From NCBI GenBank assembly GCA_030668755.1, contig DAOVEW010000045.1:1-7089 (forward strand): 7,089 nucleotides of DNA. Direction: 5' to 3'. The notes under the pieces were generated by a model. It had not been told where the DNA came from, did no database searches, and worked only from the letters and a program-made list of their open reading frames with translations. The DNA is from Bacillota bacterium. Its GTDB lineage: Bacteria; Armatimonadota; Hebobacteria; Hebobacterales; Hebobacteraceae. This document shows, in pieces, positions 5,206 to 7,089 of this stretch. The position numbers were made by a program, and so were the translations under genes. Each line of letters opens with the position of its first letter. Within the stretch, counting starts at the first letter, position 1.

Positions 5206-6531
5206 CTCAGGTCCGGCCAAGTCCGGGGTGGTGACCCTGACGACGAGGATGGTCATGTCGTCGTGGTGGCGGCTGCCCTCGGCATAGTGGAGGGTGTAGC
5301 GGAACACGCGGTCTACCATGGCTTCGGCCGAGGGTTCCCGGACGCTGGCGCGAACTTGCTCGATGAGCCCTTCGCGGCCAAGCGGTTCATTGCTGCGATT
5401 GGTGCTCTCGGTTATCCCGTCGGTGAACAGCACTATGGTGTCGCCGGTATGCAGCTCGAAGCGATGCTCTTCGTAGGTCGCGTCGGGAACGACCCCGAGC
5501 ACGAGGCCATGACCACCCAGGTCTATGACTTCCGCCCCGGCGCTGGGCAGGAGGATGCCGGGTTCGATGCCGGCGTTGCCCTGGACGAGCTCTCCCCGGT
5601 CGAGATCGATGACCGCGTATGACATGCTGATGAAGGCGTCGGGGTCGAGCTCTTCGGCGGCGGCGCGGTTGATCTCACGGAGAAGGCCGCCGGGGGATTC
5701 GTCGCGGCGGGCCGCGAGGCGAAGCGCCCAGGTGAAGCCCGGGAGGTAGCGCAGCGCGATCTCGTATTTGGCACAGACGTCAACGACGCAGATGCCCCAG
5801 CGGCGCTGCCCGAGGGGGATAACGCCATAGTAGTCTCCCGATATGCCGTGAGCGGCAGGGCGAAAGCGGAACGCAACATCGAGCCCGGGAGTCTCGGGGA
5901 GGCGCTTCGGACGCAGCAGCTCGTCTACGTATTGAGCCGCGCGAATCTGCTGGAGGTGGTGCCGCAGCACGTAGCGGCTGACGGAGAGTTCCTCGCGCTC
6001 GCGCTCCTGGGTCTCTGCCGCGACGCTGACGACGCCGGCGGTCACGAGCAGGAAGGTGATCTGGAGGGCCACCGTGCTGACGGAAACGCGGGCGATGCCT
6101 TTGGGCAGCGGGGACAGCATGACGGCGGCGACGTAGAGCGCGGATGCAAGCGCTCCGACTGCAAAGGCGGTCCCGACGCGGAACCAGAAGCCCGAGATGA
6201 TGACGACCGCGAAATAAAGAACGAAGAAGCGGTCCCCGCCGTGCCCGGCGAAAAAGATGGCGAGGGATATCAAGAACGCGTCGACAATGACGATCATAGG
6301 GCGCGGGACATGGCGGTTCTGCACGTGCCGTACGAACAGGATGAGGTTGTAGATCGCGGCGACGATGACGGCGGCGATGATCAGATCGCCCTGCACGCCG
6401 CGTGCGTAGATGAACTGCGGGGAGAAGACGACGAGCAGAAGGAAGATCGTGCGGAATACCGCTACCGCGATCTCCGTGTCGCGTCGCTCCTGATAGAGCT
6501 CTGGCAGGACAGGGGTCTTTGGTGAGGACAT
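5188..6531 (-). CDS. Membrane-anchored SpoIIE/RsbU-type PP2C serine phosphatase
   Basis: Starting at ATG 6531 the protein has 447 residues. Residues 20-171 hold about six hydrophobic helices (21-41, 48-68, 78-96, 101-118, 120-140, 150-171). A charged helix at 173-205, probably a coiled-coil linker, follows. The catalytic SpoIIE domain spans about 206-434. Expected metal-binding acids are present: SGDYYG (D233), VVDVCAK (D251), LFTDGITEST (D371) and HHDDMTILVV (D424, D425). Such enzymes remove phosphate from serine of anti-anti-sigma factors or similar STAS proteins in partner-switching signalling; the membrane part presumably senses a signal. Two loops differ from the family norm: VSGKG reads VCAKY, and NAGH reads NAGI. 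The frame extends to GTG 6621, but the extra 30 residues are proline-rich and leader-like. ATG 6531 follows GGGGTGAAG and leads straight into a normal cytoplasmic N-terminus. No kinase or anti-sigma gene lies nearby in the window, so the partner is unknown. It is convergent with the amidohydrolase. Confidence 0.85.
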   Translation of the reverse strand: MSSPKTPVLPELYQERRDTEIAVAVFRTIFLLLVVFSPQFIYARGVQGDLIIAAVIVAAIYNLILFVRHVQNRHVPRPMIVIVDAFLISLAIFFAGHGGDRFFVLYFAVVIISGFWFRVGTAFAVGALASALYVAAVMLSPLPKGIARVSVSTVALQITFLLVTAGVVSVAAETQEREREELSVSRYVLRHHLQQIRAAQYVDELLRPKRLPETPGLDVAFRFRPAAHGISGDYYGVIPLGQRRWGICVVDVCAKYEIALRYLPGFTWALRLAARRDESPGGLLREINRAAAEELDPDAFISMSYAVIDLDRGELVQGNAGIEPGILLPSAGAEVIDLGGHGLVLGVVPDATYEEHRFELHTGDTIVLFTDGITESTNRSNEPLGREGLIEQVRASVREPSAEAMVDRVFRYTLHYAEGSRHHDDMTILVVRVTTPDLAGPEAAETV

Positions 6532-6748
6532 CTTCACCCCGATGCGTCTGAGCGGCAGTTCGGCACCTGCTGGGGGAATCCTGCCCGGAGCAATAAAGGG
6601 AATGGTAGTGAGAGAGCACACTGCGCGGTCCGAGTGGGAAATCGGGGTTCAGTTGTGGTATAGGCAAGATAGGAGCCGTGGGAGAGGGGGATTGTGCGCT
6701 TCTCGACCGGCGGCCTGCCTGGGTCTTCGGCCCGGCGTGTGGGGGGGT
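6532..6748. other. Divergent intergenic region between phosphatase and coiled-coil gene
   Basis: These 217 bases separate the phosphatase (minus) and the coiled-coil protein (plus). The half nearer the phosphatase has an AT-richer patch (CAATAAAGGGAATGG around 6591-6605). The half nearer the plus gene ends in G runs. No convincing paired -35/-10 was found for the minus strand. No RNA gene or strong inverted repeat was recognised. Confidence 0.5.
6656..6664 (+). promoter_or_regulatory. Candidate extended -10 element for the coiled-coil gene
   Basis: TGGTATAGG reads as an extended -10 (TG, one base, TATAGG with 4 of 6 matches). It lies in an AT-richer patch about 85 bases before the first ATG. 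No recognisable -35 is found 16-18 bases upstream. Weak evidence. Confidence 0.25.
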
Positions 6749-7089
6749 ATGATGATGCGGCTGTTGGGCGATCGGCGGATACGCCTGATCGTGTTGGGGT
6801 TCTTTCTGCTCGGCGCGGCAGCGATGGGAGCTTCGATTGCGGCGCTCGCGCGCGCACCGCAGGACGCCAGTGCCCTCACGGAGCGCCTCGACGAGATCGT
6901 TCGGGAGCAAGAGCGCGTCCGCGGCAAGCTCCGCCGCGTCAAGGTTAAGCAGCGCTATGTGACCCGCCAGCTCAACCGGCTGGACGCGCGGCTCGAGCGC
7001 GCCGAGGTGCGGCTGCGTCAGGCGAGCCGAAGTGCCGATCGAACGCAGGCGGAGCTGACGCGTGCAACCCGGGAGACGGAGGCCGCGGA
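6749..7089 (+). CDS. Signal-anchored coiled-coil protein, N-terminal part (EnvC/PcsB-like, probable M23 peptidase regulator; runs off window)
   Basis: The open frame continues past the window end; 113 residues are visible. Basic residues (RLLGDRRIR, 4-12) precede a hydrophobic helix LIVLGFFLLGAAAMGASIAA (13-32), a signal peptide or anchor. From about residue 41 an uninterrupted charged heptad-like helix follows (LTERLDEIVREQERVRGKL, then KVKQRYVTRQLNRLDARLER, AEVRLRQASR and so on), with hydrophobic residues at 3/4 spacing. This layout is typical of the N-terminus of EnvC, PcsB and similar murein-hydrolase activators, which end in a LytM/M23 domain. That domain would lie beyond the window, so the call is by resemblance. 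Three consecutive ATG codons (6749, 6752, 6755) are possible starts. The only upstream purine run is seven G (6741-6747), which suits ATG 6755 best (7 bases away). The coiled-coil pattern and absence of stops support it as a real gene; other exported coiled-coil proteins remain possible. Confidence 0.65.
   Translation, partial: MMMRLLGDRRIRLIVLGFFLLGAAAMGASIAALARAPQDASALTERLDEIVREQERVRGKLRRVKVKQRYVTRQLNRLDARLERAEVRLRQASRSADRTQAELTRATRETEAA

Noticed and set aside
6532..6621. Upstream GTG start at 6621 for the phosphatase
   Set aside because: The added 30 residues are proline-rich, have no Shine-Dalgarno sequence in front, and precede a normal Met start.
5780..6910. Minus-strand open frame of 376 residues overlapping the phosphatase in another frame
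   Set aside because: It is Arg/Pro/His-rich, with no motif. The other frame carries all the SpoIIE motifs and the membrane helices.
6694..6948. Plus-strand frame of 84 residues starting at GTG 6694
   Set aside because: It has a good Shine-Dalgarno-like stretch, but the protein is compositionally random and overlaps the coiled-coil gene, whose frame stays open to the window end.
1..7089. tRNA, rRNA, CRISPR arrays, transposases or riboswitches
   Set aside because: No regularly spaced repeats, transposase-like proteins, cloverleaf sequences or conserved riboswitch cores were seen on either strand by reading.

Overview
This is a high-GC bacterial window with short intergenic gaps. It probably comes from an uncultured, metagenome-type lineage. 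The pairing of a DUF5693 membrane protein with CsaB, next to simple amino-sugar catabolic genes and a membrane-anchored SpoIIE-type phosphatase, would suit Armatimonadota or another deep-branching relative of the Terrabacteria. That placement is inference, because there is no rRNA or marker gene here. No tRNA, rRNA, CRISPR array, insertion sequence or integrase was seen.

Left part (1-2160, minus strand): a cell-envelope operon. A promoter with a good -35/-10 pair (2132-2160) drives a 638-residue DUF5693 integral membrane protein. It overlaps by 4 bases (ATGA) with the start of csaB, a polysaccharide pyruvyl transferase cut off by the window's left edge. CsaB proteins put pyruvate on secondary cell-wall polymers, the usual anchor for SLH-domain S-layer proteins. 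DUF5693 may be its membrane partner.

Middle (2219-5166, plus strand): a tight three-gene operon, divergent from the first. It encodes a BadF/BadG-type N-acetylhexosamine kinase, NanE (N-acylmannosamine-6-phosphate 2-epimerase) and an uncharacterised metal-dependent amidohydrolase. The first two together could convert ManNAc to ManNAc-6-P and then to GlcNAc-6-P, with the BadF-type kinase in place of the usual ROK-family NanK. The third gene has the metal-ligand pattern of the amidohydrolase superfamily but does not look like NagA, so its substrate is open.

Right part (5188-7089): a SpoIIE/RsbU-type PP2C phosphatase with an N-terminal membrane domain of about six helices lies on the minus strand, convergent with the amidohydrolase. 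A GC-rich hairpin spans the junction of the two 3' ends. After a divergent gap of about 217 bases, the window ends inside a plus-strand gene encoding a signal-anchor plus long coiled coil, like the N-terminus of EnvC/PcsB-type peptidoglycan hydrolase regulators.

The first 14 bases are a pure C run at the very edge of the window, inside csaB, and may be a sequencing or assembly artefact. The most open questions are the DUF5693-CsaB pair, the function of the amidohydrolase, and the altered active-site loops of the phosphatase.
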